NCBI GenBank assembly: GCA_032622095.1
Contig: CP136061.1
Coordinates: 192,330,369-192,394,368, forward strand
From: Siphonodentalium dalli
Lineage: Eukaryota > Mollusca > Scaphopoda > Gadilida > Siphonodentaliidae
Direction: 5' to 3'
Length of the DNA stretch: 64,000 nucleotides
Under the pieces are notes generated by a model, which had not been told where the DNA came from, ran no database searches, and worked only from the letters and a program-made list of their open reading frames with translations. Shown piece after piece: positions 51,386-64,000 of the stretch; position 1 is the stretch's first letter; each line of letters opens with the position of its first letter. Position numbers and translations under genes: made by a program.

Positions 51386-54300
51386 CACTGTGGAGGATCT
51401 ATTCCTAGAAATGTGGTGCTCTCCCGAGCAATATTTACGTGCTTAGCGAGCAAATATTCTGGTGTTCTGTCACATTTTGCTCATTGTGCGACAGAGATGA
51501 CATGCGTGGGTAATAAACACGCATTTTAGTAATGTTTTAAACGCAAATATTGGACGAATGTTTTCGGGATGGACGTGGCAAAGAAGGTGAGTAATATATG
51601 TTGTAATATTATTCCACTATATTGGCATACTGCCCAGTAATATAAATAAATTCCTCGATATTTTGCGTTTTTTGGGAAATTCATCACTTCAACGGCGTAT
51701 TACCAACTTAATACTGGTTATTGTAACTTTGAACGCCTGTTCCTCAATACATTCCTGAAGTCAATGCAACATGAAAATATCATTAATAACATACCAAATC
51801 GAAGAAAACGACCATAAAATAGGTCTACATGTGTATTCCGGTGGTTTACTGAGTCATTCCGGTGCTTTGTGAACTGAATAATCGTTATTCCGATTGGCCA
51901 CAATTACAGTTACACAATAAAAATACGTTCGACAATCATTTCCTGAACAAGAATTGAGCGTTTGTTATCAGTTATATCCAATTACTCTAGTAGCTGAGGG
52001 CGTTTTGTATGCACTTTTATGTCCAGAGCAAAACTCTTCACGAATCCACTAATTGAAGGTACACGAACAATATTTGGTTGGTGACACATTTCCCATTGAG
52101 GGCGAAATGGGTCAAATGGCCACGCCCCTTTTTGCGCGAAGTACTACCACCCGCCGTGACTATATCTCCAGAACCGTTGGCCAAAGGGGGTCGTGTGACC
52201 ACTCAAAATGTGCGGAATGGCCACAATATGGGGGGGTCAGTAATACATTTTCATATCCAAAAGTCAATGGTTTTTAAGATAATTGCCAAAAACCAAAAAA
52301 AATCAATTTTTAAGGGCCCAATTTTGGGGTTCAGCACTTTTATCTCAAAGCTGAGCCCCCAATTCAAATTTTATTGATCTATATCCATCGGTGCCACATA
52401 TAGGTATAATTTCTGTACCATTATTGGATGAGATTGACCTCCAAGGAGCTCTTGACCCTGAAAATAAGGTTTTTGGATTGAATATATTGGTCGTAGAATG
52501 AAAAAACAGACATTTTCCCAATAACAAAGATGTTGAGGAAATCATCAATTATACGGTATTTGATCAGTAACCTAAAACTCCTACAAAAAGGTTACCTGGT
52601 GATATAATTTGAATGTAGTTCATCTTTTGTTATCTAGATTTCATGGCCTTTGATGTGAGATGGCTGCCAAAATGGTTATAAATGGAATGACATATATCAC
52701 ATTAGCAATATACTTGTAAATGAGTTCAATGTGTTATTTTCTTTAAACTTATGGGAGAACAGGGTGTTTTTATGGTATTCTAATGTTGAATTGAATTATA
52801 CTCAGCCCACAAGTAGGTTTAGTAAATGTTGAGGTACTACAATTTGATCAATCAGTATGATTCAGTAGTCGAGCAGGTTGTGTCTTTATCAGTCCCACAT
52901 CAATTTTGATTGGCTGCATCACCATTTTGTATAAAGGTTCTACAATTTCCCTAACATGTACATTATTCTAGAACAAATAATGGCTAGCCTGGAGTGAGTT
53001 AGAAGAAAAATACAAGCATCAGTTGATATGCAGATATAAATACATACAAATCTACATTCTGCATGTAGCCATGCTATGCAATCCTCCCTCATGTTTCAAC
53101 TTATCAAGGAAAAATGATCACATTACCAATGTCTATGATAGTCAGATGTTTTTGTAGATTTGTGGATGTTGTAGATTTTGTAGATTTGTGGATGTTGTAA
53201 TGCAATATAGATCTCCATTATACTTGCACAAATTTATTTTTCATTTCGTCCCTTTAAATTGACTTTAAAGGTGGTGCGTAACATGTATGTATATGTGCCA
53301 CTCCAAAATGTATGTATATGTGCCACTCCAAAAATGTCAGTAAAAGTACTGTATACCGTTTGGTTTGATGTTATAGGCACAGGAGATATATATATATACT
53401 TTACATGTCAAATATTGTGAACCCTGCAGGTATGTTTATGTGTGTCAGTCGCCTTATGTGTGTGATGTACATGCAGTAACTACATGTATATTCTTGTGAA
53501 ATTTATGGTCTGCACTCTGCAGTATTTCAAAAACATGCTATGGCCATGCCTACATATACATATGTACACTGATTCAAACACAATGATTGTCAGGTTATAA
53601 TCTATGTTTGAGGAAAGTTACTATGTATTTTTCATTTGTGTTGCATTTGTCAATATTAATGGGTCCCAGGAGTCCAGATGTTACTAGTGCAGAGCCCATT
53701 TAATTTTCATGAAACTGGTGGACTTCATGTCTATACTCCTAAATAAACATGACTCTGAGTCTTATCAGACCAAGACGGTATTGTGTAGGTTTTACTAGAA
53801 TTATATTTAGAAAAGACTCAACCATTATTTTTCCACTGCCCTTATCACAATATATTCATTTGGCAGTATTCATCCCAAGTTTAGTGGTGATGGTAATACA
53901 TTTGGTATGATATTCAGGTAGAGCAAAGCGATCTGAACGAATCGAGGATAAGCCACAATGTGTAGAAAACATTAAAAAACATGTATATTGTGAAATATTT
54001 TAATAATGGCCGCTGGTTTTTACAAACAGGCCATTATTGAGATGACTATTCCTGTTGTTTACCAAACATCAGAGTACACAATAAAATTTTGAAGTATATA
54101 ATTATGTTCTTGAATGTTGCATACAGACACTGACTTTTGCACAAATTGCTCGGGTTAGCCAAACAATGCAAAAATAACCAACTTTAGGTAAAATGATAGT
54201 ACTTGACAGAATTGCTTTGACCTACAAACATATCAATCCAGCAGTACCCATCAGCATAATATAAAATTAGCAGGACCACTTAACCTGAGGTGGTATTGAA

Positions 54301-56116
54301 AATGAAAATATCTTTAAAATGGTAAGTTATGAGGGCTATTAGCTATTATGAAGAATTATGTTAGTGAAATTATAGACCCTCATCTTCTCCAACCTGCAAG
54401 TGATGCAACTATCATGGCCAATCAAAACTAATGTGGGACTGACAAAGGCTCATTCTACTATTTTGATTGAATAGTGATCATTCCATCATTTCCTAAAACT
54501 TTTTGTGAGATGAGGTGTCCTTTTGTAAGAATTGATTACTTCTGAAATATATACTGGTATATATGGTCATCTCCCATCTGATTACAACATGTTTTTACTA
54601 TGCCCAGGTGCAATACCCATTTTAGGATCGCAACATGTGGCTGCTGCATGAAGCAAACAGCTGGTCATTCCATTTAGTAAAAGTGTTTAGCATGTTTCAT
54701 ATCTTGGTCACTTAAATCAGATCAGCTGTTAAATGTTGATAACAAATTTTGAAAACCTGTTTTGTTCAATCTGTACATTTCTGTTGATTAGAGCACAATT
54801 GTTACCTGATTTTTGGTAAAGCACACCAGTTTCCAAGGCATGTTCAGTCATGAAGAGCTCATGTTGTGTGTCGGGATCAACACATCCTCAGCAGCTATTT
54901 CCAGCTAATCCCATTGTGTGTGGTCAATTGTGCTCTTAAGTCGATCAGATAATTCGGATAGTTCTTTAAAAAGTGTCATACATATGCTGTGGCCTTGGTG
55001 GTATTGTATACTTGTGGTGCGTAACATGCTGAAATCGGTTTTTGGCAATTATCTTAAAAACCATTGACTTTTGGATATGAAAATGTATTACTGACCCCCC
55101 ATAATGTGGATTTTCAGGGTCAAGAGCTCCTTGGAGGTCAATCCCATCCGATAATGGTACAGAAATTATACCTATATGTGGCACCGATGGATATAGATCA
55201 ATAAAATTCGAATTGGGGGCTCAGCTTTGAGATAAAAGTGCAGAACCCCAAAATTGGGCCCTTAAAATGGATTTTGTTTGGTTTTTGGCAATTATCTTAA
55301 AAACCATTGACTTTTGGATATGAAAATGTATTACTGACCCCCCATATTGTGGCCATTCCGCACATTTTGAGTGGTCACACGACCCCCTTTGGCCAACGGT
55401 TCTGGAGATATAGTCACGGCGGGTGGTAGTACTTCGCGCAAAAAGGGGCGTGGCCATTTGACCCATTTCGCCCTCAATGGGAAATGTGTCACCAACCAAA
55501 TATTGTTCGTGTACCTTCAATTAGTGGATTCGTGAAGAGTTTTGCTCTGGACATAAAAGTGCATACAAAACGCCCTCAGCTACTAGAGTAAATAAAACAC
55601 ATGGAAATAATTATAGATTACCTAGTTCATTCATATACTCCCCATTGCGTTTGCTACCCCTGAAATACGTGATTAAACGAACAAAGTATGCCTTTATGGA
55701 CGTATATGCGACGCAAAATAACATATTAAGTTTATTACCCCCTAACCAACACATACTATTTAGTATTTATTCGCTTTTTTTGCTTGTTATAGCACAATAC
55801 ATGATCCCGGGGAAAGCACTTGACTATTGGGAGAGCACTGAGACCTCTGTAAAGTATCGGAATATAATTATAAAATGTCGATTTACGGGCATTCCTATGG
55901 GATTTCTTACATTTTCTCACATATCAATGTGAACATCAATATAAATAATCCATTGGTTAAAAGAAACCTGCGATATACTTACATAATCTGTAATTTTTCT
56001 TCACTTTTGTGCGGCGAAAATAAAAATTCCCCAGTAAAGCACCGGAATCTCACGATAAAAATTGATAAAAAAAATTGGTAGAGCACCACATTTCTAGGAA
56101 TAGATCCTCCACAGTG
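51386..56116. mobile_element. hAT-like element in unit 13, interrupted
   Basis: Ends and duplications intact, split by the 3.6-kb element at the same AAT as in unit 12. Confidence 0.88.
51983..55590. mobile_element. 3.6-kb long-TIR element, copy 2 (unit 13)
   Basis: 3608 bp; TIRs about 51983-52465 and 55110-55590. AAT duplications are at 51980-51982 and 55591-55593. Almost identical to copy 1, with an extra G in the G run near 52230. The right flank has AATAAAAC instead of AATAGAAC. Confidence 0.9.
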
Positions 56117-56270
56117 AGTCCAGGGCAGGAATCTTTTTATTATGGATAATTATAAAAATTATATAATTATCTATAAAGATTACTGCCCCCTGTGGTCCGG
56201 GCAAATGCCACTCTTGATTATTATTAATTGGTGGTAATTGTTCAGTTAATAAGTTCAACTGGTCCTTTGT

Positions 56271-59196
56271 TAGCTCAACTTACTTTGTAAGTTTGAGCTA
56301 TTTCCATGGTTTGTCGTCCGTGTGTGCGTGTGTCCGTCAACAATTTCCTTTGGCGCGGGCTACAGGTCACATACCTTTGGTCCGATGTTTATGAAGTTTG
56401 TCATGAATGTTGCCATTGACATGTAAATGGGAACGAGTCATTTTGTGGTCATTCGCCAAAAAAACATGGCCGCTGGCAGCCATCTTGGATTTCAAAATTC
56501 AATCCATTGGCGCAGGCTACAGGTCGTACTTTTCGTCTGATCATCATGAAATATGTCATAGATGTTAGTATTGACATGTAGATGGGAGCGAGTGATTTTG
56601 GGATCGTTCGGCCAAAATACATGGCCGCCAGCAGCCATCTTGGATTTAACTCTTTGCATGACTAAATCCTTGGGCATGAGCTACAGGTCGTAGCTTTGGT
56701 CAGAACTTCATGAAATTTGTCATGGATGTTAACAATGACATGTCGATGGGAACGATTGATTTTGGGGTCATTCGGCAAAAAAACATGGCCGCCAGCAGCC
56801 ATTTTGGATTTTACTCTTTGTATGACTAAATCCTTTGGCACGGGCTACAGGTCGTACCTTTAGTCTGATCATCATGAAATTTGTCATGGCTATTGAAATC
56901 GGAATATAGATGGGAACGAGTCATTTTGGGGTCATTCGGACAAACAACATGGCCGCCAGTGGCCATCTTGGATTTCAAAATTCAATCCATTAGCACGGGC
57001 TACAGGTCGTACCTTTTGTCTGATCATCATGAAATTTGTCATGAATGTTGACATTGTCATGTAGATGGGAACGAGTTATTTTGGGGTTATTCGGCAAAAA
57101 ACATGGCCACCAGCCGCCATTTTGGATTTAAAAATTCAATCCATTGGCGCGGGCTACAGGTCATACTGCTCGTCTGATCATCATGAAATTTGTCATGGAT
57201 GTTAATATTGACATGTAGATGGGAACGAGTCATATTGGGGTCATTCGGCCAAAAAAAATGGCCACCAGAAGCCATCTTGGATTTAACTCTTTGCATGACT
57301 AAATCCTTTGGCACGGCCTACAGGTTGTAGCTTTGGTCAGATCTTCATGAAATTTGTGACGGGTGTTAACAATGACATGTAGATGGGAATTATTCATTTT
57401 GGAGTCATTTGGACAAAAAACATGGCTGCCAGCAGCCATCTTGGATTTTACTCTTTGCATGACTAAATCCTTTGACACAGGCTACAGGTCGTATCATTTG
57501 TCAGATCATCATGAAATTTGTACTGGATGTTAATAATGACATGTGAATGGGAACGAGTCTTTTTGGGGTCATTTGGCAAAAAAACATGGCTGCCAGCGGC
57601 CATCTTAGATTTTACTCTTTGCATAACTAGGCCTTTAAACTTTCCACATTCCTAATCACTCCATTGACTTTAACACATGAAATTATTCCCTTTCCAAGTT
57701 GAGCTACAGTGTCATTGACACTTTCATTTAATCTCTCTATTCATTGCTCATCACAAAAAAATACCTTCTTTACAAAGTTGAGCTACAGTGTCATTGACAC
57801 TTTCATATTGATAGCCCAATTTAAGGGGAAAGGATACCCACTTCTTTGGTTTAGAAAATAATAAAAATTTGCCGTCCATACAAATATTTATTATTGCCCA
57901 CTCTCTTAACTGAGAGTCCAGGCACTGTGGAGGATCTATTCCTAGAAATGTGGTGCTCTCCCGAGCAATATTTACGTGCTTAGCGAGCAAATATTCTGGT
58001 GTTCTGTCACATTTTGCTCATTGTGCGACAGAGATGACATGCGTGGGTAATAAACACGCATTTTAGTAATGTTTTAAACGCAAATATTGGACGAATGTTT
58101 TCGGGATGGACGTGGCAAAGAAGGTGAGTAATATATGTTGTAATATTATTCCACTATATTGGCATACTGCCCAGTAATATAAATAAATTCCTCGATATTT
58201 TGCGTTTTTTGGGAAATTCATCACTTCAACGGCGTATTACCAACTTAATACTGGTTATTGTAACTTTGAACGCCTGTTCCTCAATACATTCCTGAAGTCA
58301 ATGCAACATGAAAATATCATTAATAACATACCAAATCGAAGAAAACGACCATAAAATAGGTCTACATGTGTATTCCGGTGGTTTACTGAGTCATTCCGGT
58401 GCTTTGTGAACTGAATAATCGTTATTCCGATTGGCCACAATTACAGTTACACAATAAAAATACGTTCGACAATCATTTCCTGAACAAGAATTGAGCGTTT
58501 GTTATCAGTTATATCCAATAGAACACATGGAAATAATTATAGATTACCTAGTTCATTCATATACTCCCCATTGCGTTTGCTACCCCTGAAATACGTGATT
58601 AAACGAACAAAGTATGCCTTTATGGACGTATATGCGACGCAAAATAACATATTAAGTTTATTACCCCCTAACCAACACATACTATTTAGTATTTATTCGC
58701 TTTTTTTGCTTGTTATAGCACAATACATGATCCCGGGGAAAGCACTTGACTATTGGGAGAGCACTGAGAACTCTGTAAAGTATCGGAATATAATTATAAA
58801 ATGTCGATTTACGGGCATTCCTATGGGATTTCTTACATTTTCTCACATATCAATGTGAACATCAATATAAATAATCCATTGGTTAAAAGAAACCTGCGAT
58901 ATACTTACATAATCTGTAATTTTTCTTCACTTTTGTGCGGCGAAAATAAAAATTCCCCAGTAAAGCACCGGAATCTCACGATAAAAATTGATAAAAAAAA
59001 TTGGTAGAGCACCACATTTCTAGGAATAGATCCTCCACAGTGAGTCCAGGGCAGGAATCTTTTTATTATGGATAATTATAAAAATTATATAATTATCTAC
59101 AAAGATTACTGCCCCCTGTGGTCTGGGCAAATGCCACTCTTGATTATTATTAATTGGTGGTAATTGTTCAGTTAATAAGTTCAACTGGTCCTTTGT
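56271..59196 (+). repeat. satellite unit 14 (2926 bp, neither insertion)
   Basis: Carries the right-hand subfamily variants but no MITE (empty 57366-57369) and no 3.6-kb element (empty site near 58515). Its hAT-like element reads CCCGGGGAAAGCACTTGAC, as in units 12 and 13. Confidence 0.92.
57923..59042. mobile_element. hAT-like element in unit 14, uninterrupted
   Basis: Shows the pre-insertion state of the 3.6-kb element within the right-hand subfamily. An extra T near 58707 opens a 119-codon frame that I consider non-coding. Confidence 0.88.
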
Positions 59197-60848
59197 TAGC
59201 TCAACTTACTTTGTAAGTTTGAGCTATTTCCATGGTTTGTCATCCGTGTGTGCGTGTGTCCGTCAACAATTTCCTTTGGCGCGGGCTACAGGTCACATAC
59301 CTTTGGTCCGATGTTTATGAAGTTTGTCATGAATGTTGCCATTGACATGTAAATGGGAACGAGTCATTTTGGGGTCATTCGCCAAAAAAACATGGCCGCT
59401 GGCAGCCATCTTGGATTTCAAAATTCAATCCATTGGCGCAGGCTACAGGTCGTACTTTTCGTCTGATCATCATGAAATATGTCATAGATGTTAGTATTGA
59501 CATGTAGATGGGAGCGAGTGATTTTGGGATCGTTCGGCCAAAATACATGGCCGCCAGCAGCCATCTTGGATTTAACTCTTTGCATGACTAAATCCTTGGG
59601 CATGAGCTACAGGTCGTAGCTTTGGTCAGAACTTCGTGAAATTTGTCATGGATGTTAACAATGACATGTCGATGGGAACGATTGATTTTGGGGTCATTCG
59701 GCAAAAAAACATGGCCGCCAGCAGCCATTTTGGATTTTACTCTTTGTATGACTAAATCCTTTGGCACGGGCTACAGGTCGTACCTTTAGTCTGATCATCA
59801 TGAAATTTGTCATGGCTATTGAAATTGGAATATAGATGGGAACGAGTCATTTTGGGGTCATTCGGACAAACAACATGGCCGCCAGTGGCCATCTTGGATT
59901 TCAAAATTCAATCCATTAGCACGGGCTACAGGTCGTACCTTTGGTCTGATCATCATGAAATTTGTCATGAATGTTGACATTGTCATGTAGATGGGAACGA
60001 GTTATTTTGGGGTTATTCGGCAAAAAACATGGCCACCAGCCGCCATTTTGGATTTAAAAATTCAATCCATTGGCGCGGGCTACAGGTCATACTGCTCGTC
60101 TGATCATCATGAAATTTGTCATGGATGTTAATATTGACATGTAGATGGGAACGAGTCATATTGGGGTCATTCGGCCAAAAAAAATGGCCACCAGAAGCCA
60201 TCTTGGATTTAACTCTTTGCATGACTAAATCCTTTGGCACGGCCTACAGGTTGTAGCTTTGGTCAGATCTTCGTGAAATTTGTGACGGGTGTTAACAATG
60301 ACATCTAGATGGGAATTATTCATTTTGGAGTCATTTGGACAAAAAACATGGCTGCCAGCAGCCATCTTGGATTTTACTCTTTGCATGACTAAATCCTTTG
60401 ACACAGGCTACAGGTCGTATCATTTGTCAGATCATCATGAAATTTGTACTGGATGTTAATAATGACATGTGAATGGGAACGAGTCTTTTTGGGGTCATTT
60501 GGCAAAAAAACATGGCTGCCAGCGGCCATCTTAGATTTTACTCTTTGCATAACTAGGCCTTTAAACTTTCCACATTCCTAATCACTCCATTGACTTTAAC
60601 ACATGAAATTATTCCCTTTCCAAGTTGAGCTACAGTGTCATTGACACTTTCATTTAATCTCTCTATTCATTGCTCATCACAAAAAAATACCTTCTTTACA
60701 AAGTTGAGCTACAGTGTCATTGACACTTTCATATTGATAGCCCAATTTAAGGGGAAAGGATACCCACTTCTTTGGTTTAGAAAATAATAAAAATTTGCCG
60801 TCCATACAAATATTTATTATTGCCCACTCTCTTAACTGAGAGTCCAGG

Positions 60849-61445
60849 CACTGTGGAGGATCTATTCCTAGAAATGTGGTGCTCTCCCGAGCAATATTTA
60901 CGTGCTTAGCGAGCAAATATTCTGGTGTTCTGTCACATTTTGCTCATTGTGCGACAGAGATGACATGCGTGGGTAATAAACACGCATTTTAGTAATGTTT
61001 TAAACGCAAATATTGGACGAATGTTTTCGGGATGGACGTGGCAAAGAAGGTGAGTAATATATGTTGTAATATTATTCCACTATATTGGCATACTGCCCAG
61101 TAATATAAATAAATTCCTCGATATTTTGCGTTTTTTGGGAAATTCATCACTTCAACGGCGTATTACCAACTTAATACTGGTTATTGTAACTTTGAACGCC
61201 TGTTCCTCAATACATTCCTGAAGTCAATGCAACATGAAAATATCATTAATAACATACCAAATCGAAGAAAACGACCATAAAATAGGTCTACATGTGTATT
61301 CCGGTGGTTTACTGAGTCATTCCGGTGCTTTGTGAACTGAATAATCGTTATTCCGATTGGCCACAATTACAGTTACACAATAAAAATACGTTCGACAATC
61401 ATTTCCTGAACAAGAATTGAGCGTTTGTTATCAGTTATATCCAAT
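60849..61445. mobile_element. hAT-like element in unit 15, left part
   Basis: The left end follows its AGTCCAGG copy. The element is interrupted at AAT (61443-61445); the right part is outside the window. Confidence 0.85.
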
Positions 61446-64000
61446 TACTCTAGTAGCTGAGGGCGTTTTGTATGCACTTTTATGTCCAGAGCAAAACTCT
61501 TCACGAATCCACTAATTGAAGGTACACGAACAATATTTGGTTGGTGACACATTTCCCATTGAGGGCGAAATGGGTCAAATGGCCACGCCCCTTTTTGCGC
61601 GAAGTACTACCACCCGCCGTGACTATATCTCCAGAACCGTTGGCCAAAGGGGGTCGTGTCCACTCAAAATGTGCGGAATGGCCACAATATGGGGGGTCAG
61701 TAATACATTTTCATATCCAAAAGTCAATGGTTTTTAAGATAATTGCCAAAAACCAAAAAAAATCAATTTTTAAGGGCCCAATTTTGGGGTTCAGCACTTT
61801 TATCTCAAAGCTGAGCCCCCAATTCAAATTTTATTGATCTATATCCATCGGTGCCACATATAGGTATAATTTCTGTACCATTATTGGATGAGATTGACCT
61901 CCAAGGAGCTCTTGACCCTGAAAATAAGGTTTTTGGATTGAATATATTGGTCGTAGAATGAAAAAACAGACATTTTCCCAATAACAAAGATGTTGAGGAA
62001 ATCATCAATTATACGGTATTTGATCAGTAACCTAAAACTCCTACAAAAAGGTTACCTGGTGATATAATTTGAATGTAGTTCATCTTTTGTTATCTAGATT
62101 TCATGGCCTTTGATGTGAGATGGCTGCCAAAATGGTTATAAATGGAATGACATATATCACATTAGCAATATACTTGTAAATGAGTTCAATGTGTTATTTT
62201 CTTTAAACTTATGGGAGAACAGGGTGTTTTTATGGTATTCTAATGTTGAATTGAATTATACTCAGCCCACAAGTAGGTTTAGTAAATGTTGAGGTACTAC
62301 AATTTGATCAATCAGTATGATTCAGTAGTCGAGCAGGTTGTGTCTTTATCAGTCCCACATCAATTTTGATTGGCTGCATCACCATTTTGTATAAAGGTTC
62401 TACAATTTCCCTAACATGTACATTATTCTAGAACAAATAATGGCTAGCCTGGAGTGAGTTAGAAGAAAAATACAAGCATCAGTTGATATGCAGATATAAA
62501 TACATACAAATCTACATTCTGCATGTAGCCATGCTATGCAATCCTCCCTCATGTTTCAACTTATCAAGGAAAAATGATCACATTACCAATGTCTATGATA
62601 GTCAGATGTTTTTGTAGATTTGTGGATGTTGTAGATTTTGTAGATTTGTGGATGTTGTAATGCAATATAGATCTCCATTATACTTGCACAAATTTATTAT
62701 TCATTTCGTCCCTTTAAATTGACTTTAAAGGTGGTGCGTAACATGTATGTATATGTGCCACTCCAAAATGTATGTATATGTGCCACTCCAAAAATGTCAG
62801 TAAAAGTACTGTATACCGTTTGGTTTGATGTTATAGGCACAGGAGATATATATATACTTTACATGTCAAATATTGTGAACCCTGCAGGTATGTTTATGTG
62901 TGTCAGTCGCCTTATGTGTGTGATGTACATGCAGTAACTACATGTATATTCTTGTGAAATTTATGGTCTGCACTCTGCAGTATTTCAAAAACATGCTATG
63001 GCCATGCCTACATATACATATGTACACTGATTCAAACACAATGATTGTCAGGTTATAATCTATGTTTGAGGAAAGTTACTATGTATTTTTCATTTGTGTT
63101 GCATTTGTCAATATTAATGGGTCCCAGGAGTCCAGATGTTACTAGTGCAGAGCCCATTTAATTTTCATGAAACTGGTGGACTTCATGTCTATACTCCTAA
63201 ATAAACATGACTCTGAGTCTTATCAGACCAAGACGGTATTGTGTAGGTTTTACTAGAATTATATTTAGAAAAGACTCAACCATTATTTTTCCACTGCCCT
63301 TATCACAATATATTCATTTGGCAGTATTCATCCCAAGTTTAGTGGTGATGGTAATACATTTGGTATGATATTCAGGTAGAGCAAAGCGATCTGAACGAAT
63401 CGAGGATAAGCCACAATGTGTAGAAAACATTAAAAAACATGTATATTGTGAAATATTTTAATAATGGCCGCTGGTTTTTACAAACAGGCCATTATTGAGA
63501 TGACTATTCCTGTTGTTTACCAAACATCAGAGTACACAATAAAATTTTGAAGTATATAATTATGTTCTTGAATGTTGCATACAGACACTGACTTTTGCAC
63601 AAATTGCTCGGGTTAGCCAAACAATGCAAAAATAACCAACTTTAGGTAAAATGATGGTACTTGACAGAATTGCTTTGACCTACAAACATATCAATCCAGC
63701 AGTACCCATCAGCATAATATAAAATTAGCAGGACCACTTAACCTGAGGTGGTATTGAAAATGAAAATATCTTTAAAATGGTAAGTTATGAGGGCTATTAG
63801 CTATTATGAAGAATTATGTTAGTGAAATTATAGACCCTCATCTTCTCCAACCTGCAAGTGATGCAACTATCATGGCCAATCAAAACTAATGTGGGACTGA
63901 CAAAGGCTCATTCTACTATTTTGATTGAATAGTGATCATTCCATCATTTCCTAAAACTTTTTGTGAGATGAGGTGTCCTTTTGTAAGAATTGATTACTTC
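61446..64000. mobile_element. 3.6-kb long-TIR element, copy 3 (partial, window edge)
   Basis: Left TIR and interior are present over 2555 bp. Small differences from the other copies are a 3-bp loss in GTCGTGTCCACTC near 61660 and a shorter TA run near 62850. Confidence 0.88.

Larger units (their letters stand above)
49734..56270 (+). repeat. satellite unit 13 (6537 bp, with 3.6-kb insertion)
   Basis: Head and all eight cores are present, unlike unit 12. The MITE site is empty at 50829-50832. It shares the TTTGTCATCCGTG head variant (49773) and CTTCGTGAAATTTG (50170) with unit 15. Confidence 0.92.
59197..64000 (+). repeat. satellite unit 15 (partial, with 3.6-kb insertion)
   Basis: Eight cores, MITE site empty at 60292-60295, then the hAT-like element starting at 60849 and the 3.6-kb element running off the window. 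The array continues beyond the right end. Confidence 0.9.

Noticed and set aside
58499-58858. Longest open frame in the array (119 codons) and its shorter relatives in all units
   Set aside because: It lies inside the hAT-like element, opens only through one extra T in a homopolymer, and has no recognisable domain or codon signal. The shorter frames repeat because the units are nearly identical copies, not because of selection.
7739-64000. Array as a CRISPR or as a tandem rRNA or histone gene cluster
   Set aside because: Units are kilobases long without short direct repeats and unique spacers, and contain no rRNA or histone coding sequence.
7739-64000. Array as a pure assembly artefact
   Set aside because: Units differ by many single-base variants, homopolymer lengths, two insertion types and deletions, with ordered neighbour sharing. 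Exact copy number still depends on the assembly.

Overview
This looks like animal, probably bivalve mollusc, nuclear DNA: AT-rich, one spliced exon in about 64 kb, and many short-palindrome repeats with cores near 160 bp of a kind common in bivalve genomes. The taxon is inferred from repeat style and one exon only. There is no prokaryotic gene layout, rRNA, tRNA or CRISPR array that I can see.

Layout. (1) 1-1129 is probably intron and carries a striking 233-bp near-perfect palindrome (166-398). (2) 1130-1314 is the last coding exon of a selenophosphate synthetase (selenide, water dikinase) gene on the + strand, followed by a 3'UTR with AATAAA candidates at 1516 and 1811. It is the only convincing protein-coding sequence. 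(3) 1817-3170 is unannotated flank. (4) 3173-4440 is a decayed dispersed repeat, interrupted at a TTAA by an old copy of a TTAA-target MITE (3798-4254). (5) 4483-7655 is a degenerate array of about 17 core repeats of roughly 160 bp, with a hairpin head and tail. (6) 7739 to the window end is a tandem array of 15 large units, head to tail.

The large unit. The basic unit is about 2.93 kb: a head hairpin, 8 core repeats, a duplicated tail motif, a short spacer, and a 1126-bp hAT-like element flanked by an 8-bp target duplication (AGTCCAGG). Seven units (1, 3, 4, 6, 8, 9, 10) carry in addition a 481-bp MITE at one exact TTAA and are about 3418 bp long. Three units (12, 13, 15) carry a 3.6-kb element with ~480-bp terminal inverted repeats and an AAT duplication, inserted inside the hAT-like element; the two complete ones are about 6.35 kb (unit 12, shortened by two deletions) and 6.54 kb (unit 13). 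The empty units preserve the exact pre-insertion sequences, so the boundaries and target duplications are read directly.

Interpretation. The window is a young satellite built from nested, apparently non-autonomous transposons. Each insertion seems to have happened once and then been copied by unequal exchange or conversion. Neighbouring units share private variants, and the left edge (unit 1) is diverged, as expected at the rim of a homogenising array. None of the short open frames in the array, at most about 119 codons, looks like a protein gene.
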